Positions 1 to 9,093 of a stretch of 64,000 bases of DNA are shown here, one piece after another. A model generated the notes under the pieces. That model was not told where the DNA came from. It saw only the letters and a list, made by a program, of their open reading frames with translations, and made no database searches. The DNA is from Magnetococcales bacterium WMHbin3 (GTDB taxonomy: Bacteria > Pseudomonadota > Magnetococcia > Magnetococcales > Magnetaquicoccaceae): contig PDZX01000018.1 of NCBI GenBank assembly GCA_002753185.1, positions 1 through 64,000 on the forward strand, in the 5' to 3' direction. How positions within the stretch are numbered: the first letter of the stretch is position 1; each line of letters starts with the position of its first letter. The translations under genes and the position numbers were made by a program.

Positions 1-1028
1 CATCGGCATCGATCAGAAGAAACTGGCGCTGATCTTCGAGGCGTTCCAGCAGGCGGAAGGTGGCACCAGCCGACATCGCTGGTCAACACCCGATCATACA
101 ACGCCCCTTCCAGCCGATCTCCGGCGCGCCCCCGATCCACGCTCCGGTCGGCGCGCAAGGTCGGCACGCCGCCCGAACGACCCACCACGCCAAGATCGAT
201 TTTGCTTATTCCTCCGCTCGAAGCGACATGGGCGTGGAGATGATCGAGGTTCTCCCGCACCCTGGTCAGCACGGCATTGATCCGCGCGACATCGAACCGC
301 AACACGATGAACCCCTCGCCCGACAGCCGTCCCACCAGGAATCCGACCTGCGCGCCCCGCGCCGGATCCCAGGGCGCAAAGTCGGCAATGGCCACGAAAC
401 CGGGGTCGGTATGCTCCATCACCTGACGCAACGCCAGGCCCAACGGGGTTTCGCTCCACGCTCCCCGGCGCGGATTCCGGCCCATCTCGCCATGCTGGCC
501 ATGGGTCAGCAGGATCTCGCCATCCCGGTCCAACAAAAAAAGGTCATCGACATGCAGGTTTTCGACAAGGTCTCGCAGACGAGGCGCAAACCGCCCCGCC
601 TGTTCCCGATACGCATGGGAGTCGCTTTGCCAGCCGGCATTCTCATACGACGTTCGCAATTCGCGCAGCGCGTTCAACAGGATGGGATCGTCGCGCACCA
701 ATCGTATTGAATTATTTAAATCATTAAAATATTCCTCGACCCCCCCCTTCGCGACCCCGACAATCTCCTTCAAATCATCTTTTGTTTTATCGAATATCAA
801 TCCAATGTTACCAGTAACGGTTTCGAGATCCCGGCGACTGCCATGGAAATAGCCTTCGATCCGCGCCTTCTTGATCTCCCGGATCGACTCCAGGTGCGCG
901 AAAGTGGAGGCGAGCAGGGACTCCTCCGCAATCTTCTTGACATACCCCCCCAAGGCCACCAGAGGTACAATCCCAACGACGATGAACAAGATCATCAATC
1001 GAGAGCCAATACGCAGCTTGGCAAACAT
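1..1028 (-). CDS. Membrane sensor with periplasmic Cache-like domain (N-terminal part, cut by window edge)
   Basis: The visible 342 codons begin with one membrane segment at about residues 9-30, followed by a long periplasmic region. A repeated pattern of the type 'REIKKARIEGYF' after the membrane segment is common in Cache-domain chemoreceptors and hybrid kinases. The ATG at 1028-1026 is preceded by GAGGAGCC. The output domain lies outside the window, so chemoreceptor versus kinase cannot be decided. The gene follows cheR after 112 bp on the same strand, which favours a chemoreceptor. Near positions 60-85 the frame turns into Pro/Arg-rich sequence, while the +1 frame reads 'ATFRLLERLEDQRQFLLIDA', which looks like real sensor sequence. 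A frameshift there is possible. Confidence 0.6.
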   Translation of the reverse strand, partial: MFAKLRIGSRLMILFIVVGIVPLVALGGYVKKIAEESLLASTFAHLESIREIKKARIEGYFHGSRRDLETVTGNIGLIFDKTKDDLKEIVGVAKGGVEEYFNDLNNSIRLVRDDPILLNALRELRTSYENAGWQSDSHAYREQAGRFAPRLRDLVENLHVDDLFLLDRDGEILLTHGQHGEMGRNPRRGAWSETPLGLALRQVMEHTDPGFVAIADFAPWDPARGAQVGFLVGRLSGEGFIVLRFDVARINAVLTRVRENLDHLHAHVASSGGISKIDLGVVGRSGGVPTLRADRSVDRGRAGDRLEGALYDRVLTSDVGWCHLPPAGTPRRSAPVSSDRCR

Positions 1029-1140
1029 GATCAAGGCTCCTCATTGTGCGACCACGCGACCCGACCACCATCCCCATCGCGAACCCCAGCCGGTCCCGCG
1101 ATATGCGAATCTTAACATCCCATTCATGCATGGGAAAGGG

Positions 1141-1986
1141 TTACCAGGCCGGCCGTCTGTGTTGAATGCTCTTGCGGCAGATCCGATGCTTCTTGACGAT
1201 CGGGGAGAACTGGTCGTGCAGTTTGCTGAATTCCATGGTCTCATGGGTCCCCAGACAGAGAAACCCGCCGCGCGCCAGACTGTCGGCAAAGAGGGTCAGA
1301 ACCCGCTCCTGCAGGGTGGAGTCGAAATAGATCAATACATTGCGGCACAGAATCAACTGCATCTCGGCGAACACCCCGTCGCCGGCCAGATTGTGATTGG
1401 CGAACAGAACGTTCTTGCGCAAGGCGGGATCCACGCGCAACAGGCCACCCTTGACCGTGGCATAATCCGCGAAGTCGCGCTTGCCGCCGGCCACGCGATA
1501 GTTGCTGGCAAACTCGGTGAGCTTCTCGGCCGGATACACTCCCTCGGCAGCCTTGGCCAACGCCTCGTCGTCCAGGTCCGTGGCAAAGAGCTGGGTACGG
1601 TCGTACAGGCCAACCTCCTTGAGAAGAATGGCCATGGAATAGACCTCTTCCCCGGTGGCGCACCCGGCGTGCCAGATGTTGAGGAACGGATAGGTCGCCA
1701 GGACCGGCATCACCTTCTCCCGCAACGCCAGGAACACCTCCGGATCGCGGAACATGCTGCTGACCGTCACGGTGAGGGTGGAGATGAGCCTCTGGAGAAA
1801 CAACCCCTCGTGCAACAGGCGCGGAATGATCTCCGAAATATGCTTGAAGTCGCAGTGAGTGAGGCAATTCCGGATCCGCCGATTCAGGGAGGCACGATTG
1901 TAACTGCGAAAATCGTAACCATACCGCAGACGAATCGCGTCCAGCAGCAACTGAATCTCAATATCCTCGATCTCCTCGGTTTGCAT
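1141..1986 (-). CDS. cheR: CheR-type chemoreceptor glutamate methyltransferase
   Basis: This 281-residue protein should transfer methyl groups from S-adenosylmethionine to glutamates of chemoreceptors, setting adaptation. It has the usual two parts: a helical CheR_N region (about residues 5-65) and a Rossmann methyltransferase domain (about 75-265). The SAM loop 'WHAGCATGEEVYS' is at 105-117, and 'FRDP' just before it is typical of the family. Length is normal. It starts 3 bp after the stop of the upstream HD-GYP regulator, so the two are probably co-translated. A CheR inside a kinase/FIST operon suggests a pathway-specific methyltransferase rather than the main chemotaxis enzyme; that is inference. 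Confidence 0.92.
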   Translation of the reverse strand: MQTEEIEDIEIQLLLDAIRLRYGYDFRSYNRASLNRRIRNCLTHCDFKHISEIIPRLLHEGLFLQRLISTLTVTVSSMFRDPEVFLALREKVMPVLATYPFLNIWHAGCATGEEVYSMAILLKEVGLYDRTQLFATDLDDEALAKAAEGVYPAEKLTEFASNYRVAGGKRDFADYATVKGGLLRVDPALRKNVLFANHNLAGDGVFAEMQLILCRNVLIYFDSTLQERVLTLFADSLARGGFLCLGTHETMEFSKLHDQFSPIVKKHRICRKSIQHRRPAW

Positions 1987-1989
1987 CGG

Positions 1990-3072
1990 TCAATGCATCT
2001 CCAGGACGTTTGGCGCCACATCCCGCTCCTTCCACTGTTCCCGCACCTCCAGGATGCGTGGCAGGATATTCAGAAAGACCGGCACCAGACCGGGATCGAA
2101 ATGGAACCCGGCATTCTCCCGCAGCAAGGCGACGGCCTTTTCGACCGGCCAAGCCTCCTTGTAGGGACGCCGGGTGGTGAGGGCGTCGAAGACATCGGCG
2201 ATGGCCACGATGCGCGCCTCCACCGGGATGTTCTCCCCCACCAGGCCACGGGGATAACCGGTGCCGTCCCACTTCTCGTGATGGGTCAGGGCAACCAGGC
2301 GCGCCTTCTCCAGCAACGGAGAGGCATGCTCGCCGATGATCCCGGCCCCGATCTCCGGGTGGCGGCGCATCACCTGCCACTCCTCGTCGGAGAGGTGGCC
2401 GGGCTTGAGGAGAATGAGATCGGGGATGCCGATCTTGCCGATATCATGCATGGGCGCGGCCTGGAAGATCAGCTCCACCTCCCGCGCCTCCAGCCCGACG
2501 GCCAGGGCCAGCAGCCGGGAGTAGTGACTCATGCGGATGACGTGCAGACCGGTCTCGTTGTCCTTGTATTCCGCCGCGCGGCCCAGACGACGGATGATCT
2601 CCAGCCTGGTCTCCTCCAGCGCGAGATTCTTTTCATGCAGCTCCTCGGTGCGCTGCCGGACCTTCTGCTCCAGGATCTCGTTGGTGCGGGCCAACTCCCG
2701 CCGCGCATGGGCCAACTGGAGATGGGTGCGCACCCGCGCCTGCACCACCGCCGGACTGAAGGGCTTGGCGATGTAATCCACGGCCCCCAGGCTCAGGCCA
2801 TGGGTCTCGTCCCCGCTCTCCTGCCTGGCGGTGACGAAGATCACCGGAATCTCCCGCGTGGCCGGATCCTGTTTCAGCCGCCGGCACACCTCGTAGCCGT
2901 CCATCACCGGCATCATGACGTCCAACAGGATCAGATCCGGCCTGGCGTCTGGAATGTCCTCCAGGGCGGTGGGACCGTCCAGGGCCACGCTCACCTCGTA
3001 GGTGTCCCCCAGCGTAGCCAACAGGATGTCGATGTTGGTGTCGGTATCGTCCACCACGAAAATCTTGAACAT
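1990..3072 (-). CDS. Response regulator with HD-GYP domain (c-di-GMP phosphodiesterase)
   Basis: A 360-residue two-domain protein. The receiver domain (about 1-120) has the acidic pair D8-D9, the phospho-acceptor in '[14 protein letters not shown]' (D51) and the lysine in 'AKPF'. A coiled linker (about 120-165) leads to an HD-GYP domain with 'MHDIGKIGIP' (HD at 209-210) and 'HHEKWDGTGYP' (GYP at 272-274), so it should hydrolyse c-di-GMP when phosphorylated. An upstream in-frame codon would add ten residues, but the ATG at 3072 has the ribosome site GGAGTAGGGG directly before it and leaves a 4-bp gap to the hybrid kinase, its likely phosphodonor. Confidence 0.92.
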   Translation of the reverse strand: MFKIFVVDDTDTNIDILLATLGDTYEVSVALDGPTALEDIPDARPDLILLDVMMPVMDGYEVCRRLKQDPATREIPVIFVTARQESGDETHGLSLGAVDYIAKPFSPAVVQARVRTHLQLAHARRELARTNEILEQKVRQRTEELHEKNLALEETRLEIIRRLGRAAEYKDNETGLHVIRMSHYSRLLALAVGLEAREVELIFQAAPMHDIGKIGIPDLILLKPGHLSDEEWQVMRRHPEIGAGIIGEHASPLLEKARLVALTHHEKWDGTGYPRGLVGENIPVEARIVAIADVFDALTTRRPYKEAWPVEKAVALLRENAGFHFDPGLVPVFLNILPRILEVREQWKERDVAPNVLEMH

Positions 3073-3076
3073 GCCC

Positions 3077-5710
3077 CTACTCCGTCGATGAAGAATCCTC
3101 ATTCCCGCGCGGCGGGGCCAGCTCGCGCAATGCCCGCAGCGCCTCCTTGAAACGATATTTGCGGATCAGCGCGATCAATCCGCCCACCTCTTCCCGCAAC
3201 CCCTCCGGCAACGCCATGGCCGCCAGGCGATCCACCACGGCCAGCGCCGGCCTGGGCTGCCGGGCATGCAACGGTCTTTCCAATTGCCCAAGCAACGCGT
3301 CCACCTCCTCACGGGAGGCGATCGTGGCGCCCGCCACCTCGGCGCCGGTGAATCGATCCAAGGCACGCAGCAGGGGCCGCATCCCGTGCGCAATTTCCGC
3401 CAACAGACCGGGGACCGCTTCCGCCGTCTCGCGCATGGCCCGCTCCAGCCGCTGGGCGCTCTCCTGCAACCCGACGGCCCCCAGGCTCCCGGCCAAACTT
3501 TTGAGGGTATGGGCCAGGCGCACCGCTTCCCCGTGCTCCCCCCGCGCCCACAGATCCTCCATGCGCGCCACCACCGTCGCCTGATTCGTGGCGAAACGGG
3601 CCAGCAGACGCATCAACAACTTCCGATTGCCGGCACAGCGGAACAGGGCCAGATCCATGTCGATGCCCGGCAGATCATCGGGCAAGGCGACATCGCCATC
3701 CGCCGCCGGGGCAACGTCCACCTCCTGGGGGCCGCTCTCGGCCACCGGCGCGACCCAACGCTTGAGCGTCGCGAAAAGCTGCCGGGGATCGATGGGCTTG
3801 GAGAGATGATCGTTCATCCCCACCCGCAGGCTCTTCTCCCGGTCTCCCACCATGGCGTTGGCGGTCATGGCGATCACCGGCAACGCGTTGCCCAACTCCT
3901 CGCGGATGCGGCGCGTGGCCTCGTAGCCATCCATGACAGGCATCTGGACATCCATCAACACCGCGTCGCAACGATTGCCACGCAGCCACTCCAACGCCTC
4001 CATGCCATCGTTGGCCACCTCCGCCCACACCCCGGCCAGGGCCAGCAAACCCACCGCCACCTCCTGATTGACCACGTTGTCCTCGACCAGCAACACCCGC
4101 CTGCCGGCCAACCCCCGCAATGCCAACGCCGCCCCTGGCTCCGGCGAGGACGACACCACCCCCTCCCCACTCGCCTCCACCACCCCCATCACCACCGTGA
4201 AGGCAAAGGTGCTCCCCTCCCCGACCCGGCTGCGCACCGAGATCCCGCCGCCCATCAACTCCACCAGGCGCCGGCTGATCGCCAGACCCAGCCCGGTGCC
4301 CCCATAGCGGCGCGTGGTGGAACTGTCCGCCTGGGTGAAGGATTCGAACAGATGCCCGGCCTGCTCCGGCCTCACCCCGATCCCGGTATCCCGCACCAGA
4401 AAGCGGAGTTCCACCTGGTCCTCCCGCCGGCTCGCCACCTCCACCCGCAGATCCACCTCGCCGACGGTGGTGAACTTGACCGCGTTTCCAAGCAGATTCA
4501 ACAACACCTGTTGCAGCCGCAACGGGTCGCCGCGCAGCCCCTCCGGAACCCCGTCCCCCACCGCCAGAATCAGCTCCAACCCCTTCTCGCGGGCGCGTCC
4601 GGACATCAGGTTGATGACGTTGTCCAGGACCTCGGCCATGCGAAAGGTGACCGTCTCCAGTTCCAGCCGCCCGGCCTCGATCTTGGAGAAGTCGAGAATG
4701 TCGTTGAGAATCCGCAGCAACGCCTTGGCCGCCCCGTGGATCTTGCCCACGTAGTCACTTTGCCGGAAGGCGTCGTCGCCATGCATGGCCAAGTGGCTCA
4801 TGCCGAGAATGGCGTTCATCGGGGTCCGGATCTCGTGGCTCATGTTGGCCAGGAAATCGCTCTTGGCCCGGCTGGCCGCTTCCGCGTCCTGCATGGCCTG
4901 TTGCAACCGCGCCTCGATCGCCTTCCGGGCAGTCATGTCGGTACGGATGGCGACATACTGCACCGGTTTGCCGGTCTCGTCCAGAAACGGCACCACGGTG
5001 GCGGCCACCCAGTAGTATTCACCGCTTTTGTTGCGGTTGCAAATCTCCCCTTGCCACACCTCGCCGGCGGCCAGGGTTTGCCACAAGTTGGCAAAAAACG
5101 CCTTGGGATGATACCCGGAATTGACGATGCGGTGATCCTGGCCCAACAGCTCGGCGCTGGAAAAACCGCTGATCTGACAAAAACGGTCATTGGCATACAA
5201 AATATGCCCCTGCGTGTCGGTGATGCTGACGATGGCATGCCGGTCCAGGGCGAACTTCTGCCGCTCCAGGGAGACGTTGACCTCGCGCAAACGGGACTGC
5301 GTGGCGAGATAATCGTCCACCAGCGTGGCCATGAGGACCGTCAACTGCTCCAGGCTGGCGTCGTCCTGGCCAAGGACCGGCTGCCCGGAAAGCGACAACA
5401 ACCGGTTGGCCGTGGCCCGCAGGGATTCGATCACCGCCCGCTGCCGATCCGCCTCGGCGCGCAGGCGGTCGTTGGTGAGGGTCAGCTCGTCGGAACTCAT
5501 GCGCAAACTGCGGTTGCGCAATTCCAGGTCCCGTTCGTTCTGGTCGTAGCTCTGCCCGACCCGGCTCAGCAACTCCTCCAGGCCGGCCGCCAGCCTGGCC
5601 GCCCGGCCCTCCGCCGGGACGCCCACCCGCAACTCGGCGCACGCTGCGGCGACCTCCTCCTCGGCGAGACCGCAATAACGCCGCATCTGTCGCGCCAGCA
5701 ACCGGTGCAT
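3077..5710 (-). CDS. FIST-linked hybrid sensor histidine kinase (PAS-HisKA-HATPase-REC-HPt)
   Basis: An 877-residue soluble hybrid kinase with no membrane segment. Order: helical N-terminus with coiled coil (about 40-150), PAS/PAC (about 155-265), HisKA with '[12 protein letters not shown]' (H292), HATPase with 'DTGIGV' and '[10 protein letters not shown]', receiver (about 540-660, '[15 protein letters not shown]'), and HPt with '[13 protein letters not shown]'. The last 70 residues form an extra module containing '[10 protein letters not shown]' that also ends the kinase at 6856-9018. The gene sits 3 bp downstream of the FIST gene, the usual arrangement for FIST sensors with their kinase, so it probably relays FIST ligand binding to the HD-GYP regulator downstream. 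Confidence 0.9.
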   Translation of the reverse strand: MHRLLARQMRRYCGLAEEEVAAACAELRVGVPAEGRAARLAAGLEELLSRVGQSYDQNERDLELRNRSLRMSSDELTLTNDRLRAEADRQRAVIESLRATANRLLSLSGQPVLGQDDASLEQLTVLMATLVDDYLATQSRLREVNVSLERQKFALDRHAIVSITDTQGHILYANDRFCQISGFSSAELLGQDHRIVNSGYHPKAFFANLWQTLAAGEVWQGEICNRNKSGEYYWVAATVVPFLDETGKPVQYVAIRTDMTARKAIEARLQQAMQDAEAASRAKSDFLANMSHEIRTPMNAILGMSHLAMHGDDAFRQSDYVGKIHGAAKALLRILNDILDFSKIEAGRLELETVTFRMAEVLDNVINLMSGRAREKGLELILAVGDGVPEGLRGDPLRLQQVLLNLLGNAVKFTTVGEVDLRVEVASRREDQVELRFLVRDTGIGVRPEQAGHLFESFTQADSSTTRRYGGTGLGLAISRRLVELMGGGISVRSRVGEGSTFAFTVVMGVVEASGEGVVSSSPEPGAALALRGLAGRRVLLVEDNVVNQEVAVGLLALAGVWAEVANDGMEALEWLRGNRCDAVLMDVQMPVMDGYEATRRIREELGNALPVIAMTANAMVGDREKSLRVGMNDHLSKPIDPRQLFATLKRWVAPVAESGPQEVDVAPAADGDVALPDDLPGIDMDLALFRCAGNRKLLMRLLARFATNQATVVARMEDLWARGEHGEAVRLAHTLKSLAGSLGAVGLQESAQRLERAMRETAEAVPGLLAEIAHGMRPLLRALDRFTGAEVAGATIASREEVDALLGQLERPLHARQPRPALAVVDRLAAMALPEGLREEVGGLIALIRKYRFKEALRALRELAPPRGNEDSSSTE

Positions 5711-5713
5711 GGC

Positions 5714-6859
5714 TCACACGACCTCGGTCAGGCAGGTGACGGTCATGGTCTGATTGTGCAGCCGGCAATCGGTGACCGAGGAAAAGGGGCTGATCTCACC
5801 ATAAGAGTAGAAACCGGTGGTCACGGTTCCCTCGGCCAGGGCATCGAGCACCACCTCCACCTCCTCGTCCACCTGGTCGCCCATGACCAGTTTGCGTCCC
5901 ACACAGCTCACCAGCAGCGCCAGACCGGTCCCGCCATCCCTCACCATTTCGCGCGTTTTTTTGGCGGCGCCCTCCGCGCCGGTCACCAGGGCGTCCGTGG
6001 AGGCGTGCATCAGACGCAAGAAACCGTCCGGCAGAATGTCCCCGGCCAGAATCAGGCTGCCGGCCTGCTCGTCGATGCCCAGAATGGTACGGATCAACCC
6101 CACCCGCGCATGATCCCCGCCCAGCATCTCGAAAGGGAACAGCAGGCCGGAGGCGGGCAGATTCCTGGCATAATCCCCCAGGTAGCTCTTGTAGAGATCC
6201 AGCGCCGGCCTGCCGTCCAGTTCGTACAGGATGTTGCCGCTGGAACGGGTGACGCGCCGGGCCGGGCCGAACGGCTCCCACCCCCCCTGCGAGCCATGAC
6301 CGATCCGCACCGCGTCGCCATGAAAACCGATCCCCACCACGCCGGTATCGCTCACCTCCTCGTTGTCCAGCACCAGGGTGCGCGCGAACGCGGCGCCGTC
6401 CCCGGCCAGTCCCCCGGTCACGGGCACCGGACGCCCCAGGCCGGCCATCACCCCCTCGATGACCGCGCTCCCGTTCACCGCCACCCCCTTGCAGAACAAC
6501 ATCACCCCTTGCAGATCCTCTCCGGCCAACGCCCGCCCCAACTGCTCGCCCATGGCATGGGAATCCTCCATGGTGGCGATGCGCGCGGAGCGCACCCGCA
6601 CGCTGCTGCGCTCGAAATGCATGGCGGTGACCACGCACGCCCCATCGTGGACCCGATCCCCGGCGATCTCCCCGGCGGTCGTGCATCCGGCCAACCCTGC
6701 GGCGGGAAAGTGCCGGCGCAGCATGGCATGCATGCCGGGATCGGAAAAACGCTCCCGCGACCCGAACACCAACACCAGGTGCGGGTCGATGGCGGCCAGC
6801 TCCCGCAACCCCTCTTCCCGCAACCGGCCATCCGGAAACACTTTTTGTATCATTTTCAT
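5714..6859 (-). CDS. FIST signal-transduction protein (FIST_N/FIST_C)
   Basis: A 381-residue cytoplasmic sensor protein. FIST_N covers about residues 25-220 ('HLVLVFGS', 'GCTTAGEIAGD', 'GGLAGDGAAF') and FIST_C about 225-370 ('GSLILAGDILPDG', 'SCVGRKLVMGDQ', 'GFYSYGEISPF'). FIST domains are thought to bind small ligands, possibly amino acids, and to feed kinases or chemoreceptors; the ligand here cannot be told. The start is the ATG at 6859, which overlaps the stop of the upstream kinase as ATGA, so translation is coupled. Longer frames reading into the upstream gene are less likely. Its partner kinase begins 3 bp downstream. Confidence 0.92.
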   Translation of the reverse strand: MKMIQKVFPDGRLREEGLRELAAIDPHLVLVFGSRERFSDPGMHAMLRRHFPAAGLAGCTTAGEIAGDRVHDGACVVTAMHFERSSVRVRSARIATMEDSHAMGEQLGRALAGEDLQGVMLFCKGVAVNGSAVIEGVMAGLGRPVPVTGGLAGDGAAFARTLVLDNEEVSDTGVVGIGFHGDAVRIGHGSQGGWEPFGPARRVTRSSGNILYELDGRPALDLYKSYLGDYARNLPASGLLFPFEMLGGDHARVGLIRTILGIDEQAGSLILAGDILPDGFLRLMHASTDALVTGAEGAAKKTREMVRDGGTGLALLVSCVGRKLVMGDQVDEEVEVVLDALAEGTVTTGFYSYGEISPFSSVTDCRLHNQTMTVTCLTEVV

Positions 6860-9018
6860 TGCCTCGCGTCCTCTTCCAAAAGGGTGTGCAACATCGCCTC
6901 CGCATCCCGCATCCGGTAATGGCGCGCCAGATCCGCCAGGGTGGCGATCCGCTCCCGCCACGCATCGTCGAGCCGCAGCCCCTCCAGACGCGCCAACACC
7001 TCCAGACACCCCTTGGGTTGCCGGGCATGCAGCGGGGCGCGCAGTTCACGCAACAGGTCGAACAGTTCGGCGCGCCGCGCGTCTGCGGCCTCCGGGGCAT
7101 CCCGATCCGTGACCGGTTCCGTGCCCCCCCCGTCCGCCGGCCCGGAACCCATGCGCATTCGAATCGTGAACCGGAAACAACTACCTTGTCCCGGTTCGCT
7201 CTCCACGCCCAAAGTTCCCCCCAGTAACGTTACCAGTTCACGACACAAGGCCAGCCCCAGGCCCGTCCCGCCGAACCGCCGGTCGGCGTTCTCCTCGCCC
7301 TGCGTGAACAGCCCGAACAACTCCTCCCGACGCTCGCGGGGCATGCCGATTCCACTATCGCGCACCAGAAACGCCAACAATACGCCTTCCCCCTCCTGTT
7401 CCACAAGTTTCACCTCGACCCGCACCCACCCCCGCACGGTAAACTTGATGGCATTGTCCAGCAGATGAAACAAAACCTGCCGCAAACGCTGAAAATCCCC
7501 CACCAGATGCCCCGGCACCCCGGCGCCACAACGCCAGGTCACCGCCAGCCCCTTCTCCCTGGCCTGACGGCTGCAAAGACCCAAAACCTGACTCCAGACA
7601 TCATCGAGACGGAAATTCTCCTCCACGAGTTCCAGCCGCCGGGACTCCAGACGGGAAAAATCCAACAGATCGTCCACCAGTCGCAGCAGACGGGTGGCCG
7701 CCGCGTGCATTTTTTTCACCAGTTCCATGGCGCGCGCCGGCAACGCCTCCCGCGACAAGAGATCCCCCATACTCAAGACCGCGTGCAAGGGGGTGCGGAT
7801 CTCATGGCTCATGTTGGCCAGAAAGGCACTCTTGGCCCGGTTGGCCACCTCGGCCCGCTCCCTGGCCATCCCCCACTCCCGATAGAGATCGGACAGCCCA
7901 AGACGCATCGCCTCCATGGCCACGGCCAACGCGCCGATCTCGTCGCCGCCCTGCCGATCCACCGGGGTGGTGAAATCCCCCCCGCCGATGCGTTGACTCA
8001 CACGGGTCAACTGCCGCAAGGGGAGCACCACCGTGCGGTTCAGGGAAAAGAGCATGGCGCCGCCCATGACCAGGGTGGCCAGCAGGCCCACCAGCAAGGT
8101 CAGGGTCAGCAGGGTGTCGGTGGCACGGGTGAGGACGTGCAACGGCTCGATGGCCACCACCAGCAGGTCCGGCTCCACGAGCGCCAGGCTCGCCAGATAA
8201 CGCACCCCCCGCAGACGGATCTCCCGCACCCCCTCTTCCCCGCAACGTTGACTGGCGCAGCGCGCCACCTCCTCCTCCAGGGTCAACCCCAACAGGGCGC
8301 GATCATGGGCGAAACGGACCACCCCCTTGCCATCGGCAATCAGAAAGCCCCCTTCCCGGCCCACCGGAGAGCGCTCCGCCAGGCTCCGCAAGAAGGCCGG
8401 TCGCATGGTGACAACCAGATAGCCCGCCAGAGGACCCGCCCGTTTGCCGCCCATGCCGGAGGTCAGCCGCAACCCCTGCCCCCCCAGCACGGCCCACTCC
8501 CCGTTGTCGGGATTGTCGGCCATGGCATGGTGGGGACGATCCCCCCGCCGCGAGAGTTCCCGAAAAAACGCACCGCCCCCCTCCATTTCCGACTGGTTGG
8601 GCAGGTCATGGGAGGTGACGCGGGTGTCCTCCTGGCCATCCGGACGCAACAGACGCACCTCGTAGTAATCGGCAATCGCCTGCTGGAAACCGGTGAACAG
8701 CCGGATCAGGGTGGGTTGCAGCAGACCGTAGCGCTCTCCGTCATCCGCAGCGGCCAGATATTTTTCCAGGATTTCGGAGCGGCTGAAGACCTCCAGATGG
8801 GAATCCATGGCCGCCAGATGACGCTCGATGGCCACCCTGGCCTGCAGCAGGGCATTGCGCACCTCCCCACGGGCGCTGGCCACGCGGGAGTCGCGCAACT
8901 CACCGTAGGCCAGACCTCCCAGGGTCGCCAGGGAGAGCATCAGAATGGGCAACACCAGCAGGGCCAGGCGGAGTTGCAGATTGTGCGTGAAAACGAATCG
9001 ATGCATTGGCAAAATCAT
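6856..9018 (-). CDS. Double-Cache sensor histidine kinase with HAMP
   Basis: A 720-residue transmembrane kinase. The first membrane helix is at about 14-34, then a periplasmic double-Cache region to about 300, a second helix at about 303-326, HAMP, HisKA with '[12 protein letters not shown]' (about residue 405) and HATPase with 'DSGIGMP' and '[10 protein letters not shown]'. There is no receiver domain. The final 65 residues ('LHARQPKGCLEVL') match the end of the hybrid kinase at 3077-5710, suggesting a shared docking or dimer module. The ATG at 9018 is preceded by GAGG at a good distance; a GTG nine bases earlier is the alternative. It is the first gene of the operon that continues through FIST to CheR. 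Confidence 0.9.
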   Translation of the reverse strand: MILPMHRFVFTHNLQLRLALLVLPILMLSLATLGGLAYGELRDSRVASARGEVRNALLQARVAIERHLAAMDSHLEVFSRSEILEKYLAAADDGERYGLLQPTLIRLFTGFQQAIADYYEVRLLRPDGQEDTRVTSHDLPNQSEMEGGGAFFRELSRRGDRPHHAMADNPDNGEWAVLGGQGLRLTSGMGGKRAGPLAGYLVVTMRPAFLRSLAERSPVGREGGFLIADGKGVVRFAHDRALLGLTLEEEVARCASQRCGEEGVREIRLRGVRYLASLALVEPDLLVVAIEPLHVLTRATDTLLTLTLLVGLLATLVMGGAMLFSLNRTVVLPLRQLTRVSQRIGGGDFTTPVDRQGGDEIGALAVAMEAMRLGLSDLYREWGMARERAEVANRAKSAFLANMSHEIRTPLHAVLSMGDLLSREALPARAMELVKKMHAAATRLLRLVDDLLDFSRLESRRLELVEENFRLDDVWSQVLGLCSRQAREKGLAVTWRCGAGVPGHLVGDFQRLRQVLFHLLDNAIKFTVRGWVRVEVKLVEQEGEGVLLAFLVRDSGIGMPRERREELFGLFTQGEENADRRFGGTGLGLALCRELVTLLGGTLGVESEPGQGSCFRFTIRMRMGSGPADGGGTEPVTDRDAPEAADARRAELFDLLRELRAPLHARQPKGCLEVLARLEGLRLDDAWRERIATLADLARHYRMRDAEAMLHTLLEEDARQ

Positions 9019-9093
9019 GGATGCCACCTCGTTGTTTCGGTTATCATGACCACGTCGTCACCACCTGGCAGCGGCTCTTGACCCGGAGGCTCC

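Noticed and set aside
3266-6919. A 1217-codon open frame on the plus strand opposite the hybrid kinase and FIST genes
   Set aside because: It is His/Gln/Pro/Arg-rich with no recognisable domain and mirrors the codon structure of high-GC genes on the other strand. The minus-strand genes have complete domains and coupled starts. Similar antisense frames opposite 20869-25950 and 26976-29639 were left out for the same reason.
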